Part shown: positions 37,568-46,123 of the stretch, piece by piece
How positions within the stretch are numbered: position 1 is the first letter of the stretch
How the letters are laid out: every line of letters begins with the position of its first letter
Source of the DNA: Kurthia sibirica
GTDB taxonomy: Bacteria; Bacillota; Bacilli; Bacillales_A; Planococcaceae
Reading direction: 5' to 3'
NCBI RefSeq assembly: GCF_003143975.1
Contig: NZ_QFVR01000001.1
Location: forward strand, 62,001 to 126,000
DNA: 64,000 bases
The notes under the pieces: model-generated
What the model was told of the DNA's origin: nothing
Databases searched by the model: none
Seen by the model: only the letters and a program-made list of their open reading frames with translations
Program-made: the position numbers and the translations under genes

Positions 37568-37612
37568 AGGTGAGTGAATTGATTCTTTCAAATTCACTCA
37601 CCTTTTTATTTT
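37568..37612 (+). terminator. second hairpin downstream of rpmF
   Basis: AGGTGAGTGAATT / AATTCACTCACCT followed by TTTTTATTTTT; it resembles the hairpin after the DUF420 gene. Confidence 0.75.
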
Positions 37613-37701
37613 TGCTGTACTTGTTCTTTGTCACACGTACATACAGACAATCGTCATAGGTTGATTTTCACTAGTTCATACATAAAAGAATATGGAAATA
37701 A

Positions 37702-37730
37702 TTGCAACGGTGCGTGAAAAAGTTTACTGT
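37702..37730 (+). promoter_or_regulatory. promoter of the enoyl-CoA hydratase-like gene
   Basis: TTGCAA (37702-37707), 17-bp spacer, TACTGT (37725-37730). Confidence 0.45.
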
Positions 37731-37769
37731 AAAAGAAGATTTACTACATATTCATAAAGGGGTTATGAC

Positions 37770-38534
37770 ATGTCCTATACATTGGATGAAAAAGATGGTG
37801 TACTTCTATTCACTTTAAACAGACCTGCGAGACGCAATGCGATTAATAATGATTTGATGGAAGCTTTCAAGAAAGTGATTCATTATGTTCATACAAATAA
37901 GAGCGTACGATTTTTGGTTATTACAGGGGAGGGAGATCAAGCGTTTTGTTCTGGTGGTGATTTGGCTGAATTTCACCGTCTTGTCACGGAAGAGCAAGCT
38001 TTTGGTATGCTCAGTAAAATGGGGGAGATTTTATATGATTGGGCGACGTTACCAGTACCGACAATTGCTTTGATTAATGGAGCGGCAGTAGGCGGAGGTT
38101 GTGAAATTGCGACGGCCTGCGATTTTAGGATTGTATCGCGCGAGGCAAGATGTGGTTTCATCCAAGGTACTTTAGCGATTACGACTGGATGGGGCGGCGC
38201 AACCTATTTATTCGAAAGAGGTTTGCGCCATGATCATGCTATGAAGATGTTAGTAGATGCGCAAACATATGACAGCGGTCAGTTGGAAGATGTCGGATGG
38301 GCATCTAGTGTGTTCGACGGTGATAAATTGATTGCGTTGGAGCAGTTTATTGAATTTATGCGCCAAATCAATCCTGGTGTTCATCAGGCTTATAAAGAGA
38401 TTGAAATTCGTAAATGGGCCGAAAAAAATCTTAAGCAACGTGTTATGGAGGAAATTGCTCAATGCTCAAAATTATGGGAAAGCGAAGCGCATGCCGAAGC
38501 GGTAGGAAGATTTTTATCAAAGAATAAAAAATAA
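37770..38534 (+). CDS. enoyl-CoA hydratase/isomerase family protein
   Basis: 254 residues, crotonase fold. N-R-P-x-R-R-N-A-I-N at the CoA-binding edge, F-C-S-G-G-D-L in the first oxyanion-hole loop, and G-A-A-V-G-G-G-C-E-I with Glu112 matching Glu144 of rat crotonase. The second catalytic position (Glu164 in rat) is Gln132. So it may be an isomerase, decarboxylase or other crotonase chemistry rather than a standard hydratase. AAAGGGGTT precedes the ATG. Single-gene unit with its own promoter; not in the B. subtilis order here. Confidence 0.87.
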   Translation: MSYTLDEKDGVLLFTLNRPARRNAINNDLMEAFKKVIHYVHTNKSVRFLVITGEGDQAFCSGGDLAEFHRLVTEEQAFGMLSKMGEILYDWATLPVPTIALINGAAVGGGCEIATACDFRIVSREARCGFIQGTLAITTGWGGATYLFERGLRHDHAMKMLVDAQTYDSGQLEDVGWASSVFDGDKLIALEQFIEFMRQINPGVHQAYKEIEIRKWAEKNLKQRVMEEIAQCSKLWESEAHAEAVGRFLSKNKK

Positions 38535-38608
38535 CCTAATATTTGTAATATACTAATCGTGTTATTATACTAATGTAAGAATAGTATGGTAGAAACGGAT
38601 GTGTAAAG

Positions 38609-38995
38609 ATGGCTGTTATTTCCTGGATTGTGCAAGCTATCCTCATTTGCCCCTGGATTGTGTGGGGGCTACTTTTCATAGGCTTGAAAAAATCGAAACG
38701 TGGGCAACAAAATGCATTTCAGTTTGCTTCTGATGTCACAACATTCATTTTACTTTGGTCCATTACAGTGATTATTGAATTATTTTTTAATATCAATATC
38801 ATGATGTTGCCGATTATCGTGGCGATTATCTTAGCGATTATTTTATTGCTAATCGAATGGCGAACGCATACTGAACTCGATGTAATAAAATTCATAAAAA
38901 AAATATGGCGCATATTTTTTATTGTATTAACGATTAGTTATATTGTTATTGTTTTAAGCTATGGCGTTGTGAAAATCATTCATCTATTTCAATAA
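38609..38995 (+). CDS. DUF3397 membrane protein
   Basis: 128 residues, four hydrophobic helices. Length, topology and position just upstream of bshC fit DUF3397, a Bacillales integral membrane family of unknown function. No strong ribosome binding site (GATGTGTAAAG) precedes the ATG. Confidence 0.78.
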   Translation: MAVISWIVQAILICPWIVWGLLFIGLKKSKRGQQNAFQFASDVTTFILLWSITVIIELFFNINIMMLPIIVAIILAIILLLIEWRTHTELDVIKFIKKIWRIFFIVLTISYIVIVLSYGVVKIIHLFQ

Positions 38996-39010
38996 TCATG
39001 AGCAATTTTT

Positions 39011-39039
39011 TTTAACAAATCAAAGGATAATGCTATACT
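39011..39039 (+). promoter_or_regulatory. bshC promoter
   Basis: TTTAAC (39011-39016), 17-bp spacer, TATACT (39034-39039) with an extended TGC. Confidence 0.55.
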
Positions 39040-39074
39040 TCATATATTCATGTTTGTAGAGGGGTAAGTATACA

Positions 39075-40688
39075 ATGAAATTGGAACAAGTACATGTGGA
39101 AAATTCGAATAAGCTCTTGCAAGATTATCGTGACCAACAAGCGACGCTTAGCTCATTTTTTCATTATAAAAACGATCAGACATCTTTTGAACAACGTCTA
39201 AAAGACTTGGCGGGACATCCGATTCGTCGTAAAGAATTAACAGCAATCATTCGTCATTTCATGAGTGATTTGGCTTCTTCAAATAAAATTGAACAACATT
39301 TAAACGAATTAGAGCAGGATGCTGTTGTCGTAGTAGGTGGGCAGCAGGCTGGCTTGTTAACAGGCCCCTTATACTCAGTAAATAAGGCGATTTCAGTTTT
39401 GTTAGTAGCGCAACAGCAAAGAGAAAAACTAGGTGTTCCAATTGTACCTGTCTTTTGGGTTGCTGGTGAAGATCATGATATCGACGAAATTAATCATACA
39501 TTTTCAACGATTAATGGTCGCCTAGTAAAGCATGTATTAACGGATTCTAGCAAAGTGAAAAAAATGGCTTCGGCTACATTATTGAATCACCAGAAACTTG
39601 CTGAGTGGATTGAACATATTTTCAGTCAATTTGGTGAGACAGCATATACAAAAAAATTAGTAGAAGAAACGCTTGAAGTGGCAAATAATAGCGTGAGTTA
39701 TACGGATTTCTTTGTGAAATTGATGAATGATTTATTTAAAGAGTATGGTCTATTGTACATAGATGCAGCAGACCCTGCATTGCGTCAATATGAAGCGCCT
39801 TATTTTGAACGCTTAATTGAGCATTCAGAAGAAATTGCAGCATTGGTTACAGCGCGTGAAACGAAACTCGATGAACTGGGTTATGGTGCGCCGATTGGTG
39901 CGACTGAAGATGCAGCGAATTTATTTTATGTCAAAGAGGGCGAACGATTTTTATTGTCGCGAGTGAATGGTTCCTTCGTAAATAATGCAGCAAATCTTCA
40001 TTTCACGAAAGAAGAGATGAAGAAGTTAGCACATGAAGAGGCCTGTTTTAGCAATAACGTTGTCACCCGCCCGATGATGCAAGATATGGTATTCCCTGTA
40101 CTAGCCTTTATCGGAGGCCCCGGCGAATTGGCCTATTGGTCGACGTTAAAAGATGGCTTTGAATTATTGGACATGCAAGTACCTGTATTTGTACCACGTA
40201 TGAATATTAGTTATGTGACGCGAGAGACGGAGCATAATCTTCAAGCCATGGGTATAACGGCAGCACAAGCAATTAGTGGTGAAGTGGCTAAGAAAAAAGC
40301 AGCATATGATAAAAAAATATACGATGACGAGGCGAAGCAAGCAATCGAGCGAGCGAAGCAACTTGTTACAACTCAATATAAAGAAATTCAAGAGCATCTA
40401 GCCGCCAAAGAGATTCATTTAGAACGCATTGTCGATAAAAATTTAGATTTTCATCAACAGCAATTTGATTTCTTAATGAAGCAAATTGAAAAAGATATTC
40501 GATTAAAGCATGATGTAGCATTTAAGCAATTTATGCAGGTGGAAAGTGAACTATTACCGGCAGGTGGTTTCCAAGAACGTGTTTACTCACCATATCCGTA
40601 CTTGAATCAGTATGGACAGCACTTTATTGAAAATATTATGGCATTATCTTTTGAGGTAAGTGACAAACATAGCATCGTTTATCTATAA
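39075..40688 (+). CDS. bshC: bacillithiol synthase, putative cysteine ligase BshC
   Basis: 537 residues, full length. V-V-V-G-G-Q-Q-A-G-L-L-T-G-P-L-Y marks the nucleotide-binding core, V-A-G-E-D-H-D-I-D-E-I is the HIGH-like element, and a coiled coil spans about 400-490. BshC joins cysteine to glucosaminyl-malate to make bacillithiol, the main low-molecular thiol of Bacillales. AGAGGGG precedes the ATG. Placement before mraZ is conserved (B. subtilis yllA). Confidence 0.94.
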   Translation: MKLEQVHVENSNKLLQDYRDQQATLSSFFHYKNDQTSFEQRLKDLAGHPIRRKELTAIIRHFMSDLASSNKIEQHLNELEQDAVVVVGGQQAGLLTGPLYSVNKAISVLLVAQQQREKLGVPIVPVFWVAGEDHDIDEINHTFSTINGRLVKHVLTDSSKVKKMASATLLNHQKLAEWIEHIFSQFGETAYTKKLVEETLEVANNSVSYTDFFVKLMNDLFKEYGLLYIDAADPALRQYEAPYFERLIEHSEEIAALVTARETKLDELGYGAPIGATEDAANLFYVKEGERFLLSRVNGSFVNNAANLHFTKEEMKKLAHEEACFSNNVVTRPMMQDMVFPVLAFIGGPGELAYWSTLKDGFELLDMQVPVFVPRMNISYVTRETEHNLQAMGITAAQAISGEVAKKKAAYDKKIYDDEAKQAIERAKQLVTTQYKEIQEHLAAKEIHLERIVDKNLDFHQQQFDFLMKQIEKDIRLKHDVAFKQFMQVESELLPAGGFQERVYSPYPYLNQYGQHFIENIMALSFEVSDKHSIVYL

Positions 40689-40689
40689 C

Positions 40690-40736
40690 ATAAAGCATGG
40701 AATATGGTCTATAAGACTGTACTCCGTGCTTTTTTA
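40690..40736 (+). terminator. terminator after bshC
   Basis: AAGCATGGA / TCCGTGCTT stem with inner pairing, then six T. Confidence 0.82.
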
Positions 40737-40960
40737 GTAGGTAAAAAAGCATGGAAAAATAGAGAAAAAATATTTTCGTAAGTTCTTAATGCCTATTAAG
40801 ATTATTTGAGAAAGAAACGATATATAAGTAGTAAATACAGGAAAACAATAAAAAATACTAGATTTTATATAAAAATATCATATAATTAACAATGGAATCG
40901 GGAGTCAATAGTGCCGAATGTATCAATTTTACAAATAAGGGATAAGTTTTTCTGCTAATA
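40737..40960. other. upstream region of the dcw cluster
   Basis: Very AT-rich, no gene. TATAAT at 40881-40886 is a possible -10 without a good -35. Confidence 0.45.
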
Positions 40961-40990
40961 GTGGAGGAAAGTGGGGGAATGTGGTACATT
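40960..40990 (+). promoter_or_regulatory. MraZ operator repeats
   Basis: GTGG occurs at 40961, 40971 and 40981, exactly one helical turn apart, in AGTGGAGGAA-AGTGGGGGAA-TGTGGTACAT. This is the form of the direct repeats bound by MraZ upstream of its own operon, and a further GTGGGG lies at the mraZ ribosome binding site. Confidence 0.75.
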
Positions 40991-41015
40991 AACTTCATAT
41001 AGTGGGGTGATTCAT

Positions 41016-41453
41016 ATGTTCATGGGAGAGTATCAACATAATATTGATACGAAAGGTCGGCTCATCATACCGTCGAAATTTCGTGAACATATCGAAGAAG
41101 GCTTTGTCGTGACGAGGGGTCTGGATGGCTGTCTATTTGGCTATCCTATCGCTGAGTGGCGGCGGCTGGAAGAAAAGCTGAAGAAACTACCACTTACTAA
41201 GCGTGATAATCGGGCGTTTACGCGTTTCTTCTTTTCAGGTGCTACCGAAATAGAAGTGGACAAGCAGGGACGTATCAATATCCCAAACAACCTTTTAACT
41301 TACGCGAAGATTGATAAGGAATGTGTCATTCTAGGCGTTTCAAATCGCATTGAGATTTGGAATCACACAGATTGGCAGCAATATTTTGGAGAATCGCAAG
41401 AATCTTTTAATGATATTGCAGAAAATATGATGAATATGGATTTTGATTTTTAA
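41016..41453 (+). CDS. mraZ: transcriptional regulator MraZ
   Basis: 145 residues, two SpoVT/AbrB-type half-domains ([12 protein letters not shown] and D-K-Q-G-R-I-N-I-P). MraZ autoregulates the dcw operon by binding the repeats upstream. The ATG at 41016 follows GGGGTGA and gives the family start M-F-M-G-E-Y. Confidence 0.96.
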   Translation: MFMGEYQHNIDTKGRLIIPSKFREHIEEGFVVTRGLDGCLFGYPIAEWRRLEEKLKKLPLTKRDNRAFTRFFFSGATEIEVDKQGRINIPNNLLTYAKIDKECVILGVSNRIEIWNHTDWQQYFGESQESFNDIAENMMNMDFDF

Positions 41454-41474
41454 GAAATTTGGAGGGACTCTATT

Positions 41475-42413
41475 TTGTTCAATCACACAACAGTATTACT
41501 GAAAGAAACAGTCGATGAATTGAACGTACGTCCTGATGGCATTTATGTAGATTGTACGCTTGGTGGAGCAGGACATAGTGAGTATCTCGTAAGTCAGCTA
41601 TCTGAAAAGGGACGCTTAATTTGTTTTGACCAAGATATGACAGCTATTGAAAATGCAAAGATTAAATTAGCACCGTATGAAGATCGAGTAGTATTTGTAC
41701 ACGCGAACTTTAGTAATTTACAAAGTGAATTAAAGTCATTGGGGATTCACGAAGTAGATGGTGTTCTTTATGATTTAGGTGTGTCTTCACCACAATTAGA
41801 TAATGCAGAACGAGGATTTAGTTATCATCAAGATGCACCATTAGATATGCGCATGGACACGTCGGCGCCGTTAACTGCATTTGAAGTAGTTAATGACTGG
41901 GGTTACTCAGATTTAATCCGCATTTTCTATCGTTATGGAGAAGAGAAGTTCTCAAAACAAATTGCTCGTAAAATTGAAGAGGCGCGTGAAAAAGCCCCAA
42001 TTGAAACAACGGGTCAATTAGTTGAATTAATAAAAGAAGGTATCCCAGCAGCTGCTAGACGTACTGGTGGTCATCCAGCTAAACGGATTTTCCAAGCAAT
42101 CAGAATTGCCGTTAATGACGAATTGGGTGTTGCAGAACAGTCATTACAACAGGCATTAGATATTATTAAAGTACATGGGCGCGTGAGCGTTATTACATTC
42201 CATTCATTAGAAGACCGTTTAGCGAAAACAATCTTCAAGGAAGTATCATCTTTACCAGACTTACCTCCTGGATTGCCCGTTATTCCTGATGAATTACAAC
42301 CAAAATATAAATTAGTGAGCAGAAAACCAATTTTACCTTCTAAAGAAGAATTGGAAGCGAATAATCGTTCTCGTTCTGCAAAACTAAGAGTGATTGAAAA
42401 AATTAAGGACTAG
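41475..42413 (+). CDS. rsmH: 16S rRNA (cytosine1402-N4)-methyltransferase RsmH
   Basis: 312 residues. [10 protein letters not shown] is the AdoMet site, and [10 protein letters not shown] and F-H-S-L-E-D-R are diagnostic (formerly MraW). It methylates C1402 in the ribosomal P site. TTG start after GGAGGG, 21 bp after mraZ. Confidence 0.97.
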   Translation: MFNHTTVLLKETVDELNVRPDGIYVDCTLGGAGHSEYLVSQLSEKGRLICFDQDMTAIENAKIKLAPYEDRVVFVHANFSNLQSELKSLGIHEVDGVLYDLGVSSPQLDNAERGFSYHQDAPLDMRMDTSAPLTAFEVVNDWGYSDLIRIFYRYGEEKFSKQIARKIEEAREKAPIETTGQLVELIKEGIPAAARRTGGHPAKRIFQAIRIAVNDELGVAEQSLQQALDIIKVHGRVSVITFHSLEDRLAKTIFKEVSSLPDLPPGLPVIPDELQPKYKLVSRKPILPSKEELEANNRSRSAKLRVIEKIKD

Positions 42414-42424
42414 ACAGGAGTGAT

Positions 42425-42802
42425 ATGATGGCAATTCCTAACCAAAAACCACAAGAAACGAATTATAATCAACCAATTCAACCACAACAACCAAGCACTA
42501 CCCAGACGCCTGCTCGTAAGCAGTCTTCTCGCTCGTGGACAAAAGGGGAGAAGGTACTTTCAATGGCTATGGTAGGTATATTTGCGATCGTAGCAATCAT
42601 GAACTTGAATGTTCAATCCACTATTAACACAACAAATGCAACAATACATACTTTGGACCTAGAGGTGTCTAAAGTACAAAAAGAAAATGAAGAACTGTCA
42701 AACGTTGTGGCTGAAAAGTCTACGTATGAGCGCTTTGTTAAAAAAGCGAAAGAGCTAGGGCTAACTCCGAATGCCGATAACATTAAGGCAGTGTCGAAAT
42801 AA
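42425..42802 (+). CDS. ftsL: cell division protein FtsL
   Basis: 125 residues: Gln/Pro-rich cytoplasmic tail, one membrane helix (about 42-60), then an extracellular leucine-zipper-like coiled coil (L-D-L-E-V-S-K-V-Q-K-E-N-E-E-L). FtsL forms the FtsL-DivIC-DivIB complex that activates septal synthesis. AGGAGTGA precedes two adjacent ATGs. Its stop overlaps the pbpB start (TAATG). Confidence 0.9.
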   Translation: MMAIPNQKPQETNYNQPIQPQQPSTTQTPARKQSSRSWTKGEKVLSMAMVGIFAIVAIMNLNVQSTINTTNATIHTLDLEVSKVQKENEELSNVVAEKSTYERFVKKAKELGLTPNADNIKAVSK

Positions 42803-44979
42803 TGACTAGTAAGAAAGTTCGAAATTCATGGGGAGCCTTTTCTATGCTTGGCATTTTTGGGCTCCTCTTTTTGTTGATGTTTTTTAGGATATTTTACATT
42901 CAAGCTACAGGTGTAGCAGAGGGGGAAAATCTCCCACAAAAAGCAGCTGCACTTTATCAAAAAAGTATAGTAGAAAAAGCAGATCGAGGAAATATTCTTG
43001 ATCGTAATGGCGCTGTCATTGCAACGGATACATTGAGTTATCGACTGATTGCAATTATCAACCCAGAAGCCTCTAACAATTCAAAAGAAAAAATACATGT
43101 TGAGGATAAAAAAGCAACGGCGAAGGAAATAGCCAAGTATATCGATTTGTCTGAAGCGAAAATTTATGAATTATTAACGCATAAACTACAGGATGGACGC
43201 ACGCCATATCAAGTGGAGTTTGGTCAAGCAGGGCGTGATTTATCTCATGGTAAAATGATCAAAATTCGCGATGCAAAAATACAAGGTGTCCAACTATTAG
43301 AAGAAACGAAGCGTTTTTATCCGAATGGTATGTTTGCTTCAAATATTATTGGTTTTGCACAAAAACAAAAAAATGATGATGGTTCTTTCGTAAATATTGG
43401 ACAGGTTGGATTAGAAAAAACATTTAATAAAGAATTATCTGGAACGAATGGTTCAGTTAATTTTAGCAAGGATAATTGGGGCTATGTTTTACCGAATTCT
43501 AAGCAGATGATTAAAGCACCTAAGAATGGTGACAATATTTATTTGACGACTGATAAAACAATTCAAAACATCCTTGAGAACGAAGTGACTAAAGTTGACA
43601 AAGAGTATACGCCAGAGTCGATTGTCGCGGTTGTTGCCAATCCGAAGACTGGTGAAATACTTGCTTCAACGCAACGTCCAACATACAACCCTCAAACAGG
43701 GGAAGGCATTAATACGAGCTGGTTAAATCAGTTGACAGAAACGACAATTGAACCGGGTTCTACGATGAAAACTTTTACTGTAGCAACGGCTATTGAAGAA
43801 GGTGTGTGGAATGAAAATGCTACCTTCATGTCTGGACAGTATAGAGTAGGTGGTAGAACGATACGTGATGCCAACCAAGTCGGTTGGGGACGTATTTCTT
43901 ATTTAGAAGGTATTCAGCGTTCCTCAAATGTTGGTATGGCCAACTTGTTAAATAGCATCGGTGGCGATAATTTTATGAAATCACTTCATAAATTTGGCTT
44001 CGGTGAAAAAACAGGTATTGACCTTCCAAATGAAACAGCAGGTAAATTATTGGATCAATATCAAATTAATAAAGTCACGACTACATATGGCCAAGGTTCT
44101 ACAGTAACGCCTATTCAGCTTATTCAAGCATTGTCTGCTGTTGCGAATGACGGAGATATGATGCAGCCATATATTATCAAAAAAATTGTCGATCCTAATA
44201 CTGGGAAAATTGTATTAAATAATACGCCAACAGTAAAAGGGACACCTATCTCTGCTGAGACAGCAAAAGAGACACGTCGCTTATTGGCGACAACTGTCAC
44301 ATCAGAAAAAGGAACGGCTCGTAATTTTGCTAACAAGGAATATGAAGTTGCCGGTAAAACGGGTACTGCACAAATACCTAATAGCGCAGGTGGTTATTAT
44401 TGGGGCAAAGGGAAATTCCTTTATTCATTCCTCGGGATGGCACCAGCAAAAGACCCGCAACTTACGATGTATGTCGCGATAAAAAAACCAAAGTTAAAAG
44501 CAACAGAATCTGGTTCTGAACCGTCAGCTAAAATTTTTAATGCTGTGATGCAAAGTAGTTTAAAATATTTAAATGTCAAACCAGAATCAAAAACGAATGT
44601 TGATACGGTAACATTACCAGATTTCACTGATGACAAGGTAAGCGATGCAGCCACTAAATTAACAAAAATGAAATTTGAACCGATTATTATAGGTGATAAT
44701 AGCCAGGTGACCGAGCAGTATCCAGCGGCTGGACAAAGCCTAATGAAAACGGGGAAAATATTCATTAAAACGTCTGGGAAAATAACATTACCAGATTTTA
44801 AAGGTTGGTCGATCCGTGATATTCTCGCGTATAGCGAATTAAGTGGACTCACTATTAAATTGACGGGCAATGGTTACGCCGTCAAACAAAAAATAGCCGC
44901 TGGCACAACAGTTTCTACCTCGGACGTCATCAACGTAGAAATGAAGACACCTAGAGAACAATATACATCTAAAAAATAG
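42802..44979 (+). CDS. pbpB: penicillin-binding protein 2B, septal transpeptidase
   Basis: 725 residues. Membrane anchor at about 15-35, dimerisation domain, then transpeptidase with S320-T-M-K, S374-S-N and K519-T-G. Two C-terminal PASTA domains follow (T-L-P-D-F-T-D-D-K-V and T-L-P-D-F-K-G-W-S). It cross-links septal peptidoglycan as partner of FtsW. Only one class B PBP is encoded here: spoVD, which follows pbpB in spore formers, is absent. Confidence 0.96.
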   Translation: MTSKKVRNSWGAFSMLGIFGLLFLLMFFRIFYIQATGVAEGENLPQKAAALYQKSIVEKADRGNILDRNGAVIATDTLSYRLIAIINPEASNNSKEKIHVEDKKATAKEIAKYIDLSEAKIYELLTHKLQDGRTPYQVEFGQAGRDLSHGKMIKIRDAKIQGVQLLEETKRFYPNGMFASNIIGFAQKQKNDDGSFVNIGQVGLEKTFNKELSGTNGSVNFSKDNWGYVLPNSKQMIKAPKNGDNIYLTTDKTIQNILENEVTKVDKEYTPESIVAVVANPKTGEILASTQRPTYNPQTGEGINTSWLNQLTETTIEPGSTMKTFTVATAIEEGVWNENATFMSGQYRVGGRTIRDANQVGWGRISYLEGIQRSSNVGMANLLNSIGGDNFMKSLHKFGFGEKTGIDLPNETAGKLLDQYQINKVTTTYGQGSTVTPIQLIQALSAVANDGDMMQPYIIKKIVDPNTGKIVLNNTPTVKGTPISAETAKETRRLLATTVTSEKGTARNFANKEYEVAGKTGTAQIPNSAGGYYWGKGKFLYSFLGMAPAKDPQLTMYVAIKKPKLKATESGSEPSAKIFNAVMQSSLKYLNVKPESKTNVDTVTLPDFTDDKVSDAATKLTKMKFEPIIIGDNSQVTEQYPAAGQSLMKTGKIFIKTSGKITLPDFKGWSIRDILAYSELSGLTIKLTGNGYAVKQKIAAGTTVSTSDVINVEMKTPREQYTSKK

Positions 44980-44999
44980 CTTCATGGTAAGTTTAACAA

Positions 45000-45045
45000 C
45001 TAAGGTGATGAGGCATTTTAAATCATCACCTTCTTTCATTTTGAA
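45000..45045 (+). terminator. weak hairpin between pbpB and mraY
   Basis: AAGGTGATGA / TCATCACCTT followed by a broken T tract (CTTTCATTTT). It could be a partial terminator or attenuator. Confidence 0.5.
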
Positions 45046-45108
45046 AATCACTTTATTTTTTTTGATTTTTTAAGTCGTTAGACCTTTAAATTTTGAGGTG
45101 GAAATACT

Positions 45109-45138
45109 ATGATAGTACATGTACTTAAACGTAATTAA
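45109..45138 (+). CDS. possible 9-residue leader peptide before mraY
   Basis: GAGGTGG, 6-7 bp spacer, then ATG and nine codons (MIVHVLKRN) to TAA, 12 bp before the mraY start. It contains the perfect palindrome AGTACATGTACT (45114-45125). A good ribosome binding site is the only direct support. Confidence 0.3.
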   Translation: MIVHVLKRN

Positions 45139-45150
45139 AGGAGAATCAGT

Positions 45151-46122
45151 ATGACAACAAAATTAGTGCTACTGACGCTTGTCGTTGCTTTTGCATTATC
45201 AGCGATTATTGCGCCACTAGCTATTCCATTATTGAGAAGAATGAAGTTTGGGCAAAGTATCCGTGAGGAAGGGCCAAAATCTCATTTGAAAAAACAGGGA
45301 ACACCAACGATGGGCGGCGTGATATTTTTAATCGCCATCGTCATCACGACATGTGCAATTAGCTTTTTAAACTTTCAATTAGAGGTATACTCAGTCGTCT
45401 TATTAATCGTATTATTAGGCTTTGGAATTGTAGGATTTTTGGACGACGGATTAAAAGTTATTTTCAAGAGAAATCTCGGGTTGAACTCTATACAAAAACT
45501 ACTAGCTCAAATTGTTATATCTGTTATGGCTTATTTCTTATTGATTGGCACAGGATTTAAAGGCGATTTAGCCATCCCATTTACAGATATTACATTAGAA
45601 TTCGGTGTATTCTATGTATTATTTATGATTTTTTGGTTAGTAGGATTTTCAAATGCCGTCAATTTAACAGATGGTTTAGATGGACTTGTATCTGGTACAG
45701 GGGCTATTGCATTTGCCGCATTTGGTGTCATCGCGTATGTGCAAGAGCAAGGCGATGTAGCTATTTTCGCTTTTGCGGTAACAGGTGCACTACTAGGGTT
45801 CTTAATCTTCAATAAAAACCCAGCAAAAGTATTTATGGGCGATACCGGTTCACTTGCTTTAGGTGGTGCGCTTGGTATGTTATCAATCGTTACACATCAA
45901 GAATTACTATTGCTATTAATCGGTTTTGTGTTTGTCGCAGAAACAGCATCAGTTATGTTGCAAGTTGCGAGCTTCAAATTAACAGGGAAACGTATCTTTA
46001 AAATGTCTCCTGTCCATCACCATTTCGAATTATCAGGTTGGTCAGAGTGGCGTGTTGTTATTACATTTTGGTTAGTTGGTCTAATTTGCGCATTAGCAGC
46101 AGTATTACCGGAGGTCCTATAG
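45151..46122 (+). CDS. mraY: phospho-MurNAc-pentapeptide transferase MraY
   Basis: 323 residues, about ten membrane helices. G-T-P-T-M-G-G, F-L-D-D-G, N-L-T-D-G-L-D-G-L and the cytoplasmic H-H-H-F-E loop are intact. It makes lipid I from UDP-MurNAc-pentapeptide and undecaprenyl phosphate. AAAGGAG precedes the ATG. In Bacillus murE lies between pbpB and mraY; it is missing here. Confidence 0.97.
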   Translation: MTTKLVLLTLVVAFALSAIIAPLAIPLLRRMKFGQSIREEGPKSHLKKQGTPTMGGVIFLIAIVITTCAISFLNFQLEVYSVVLLIVLLGFGIVGFLDDGLKVIFKRNLGLNSIQKLLAQIVISVMAYFLLIGTGFKGDLAIPFTDITLEFGVFYVLFMIFWLVGFSNAVNLTDGLDGLVSGTGAIAFAAFGVIAYVQEQGDVAIFAFAVTGALLGFLIFNKNPAKVFMGDTGSLALGGALGMLSIVTHQELLLLLIGFVFVAETASVMLQVASFKLTGKRIFKMSPVHHHFELSGWSEWRVVITFWLVGLICALAAVLPEVL

Positions 46123-46123
46123 C

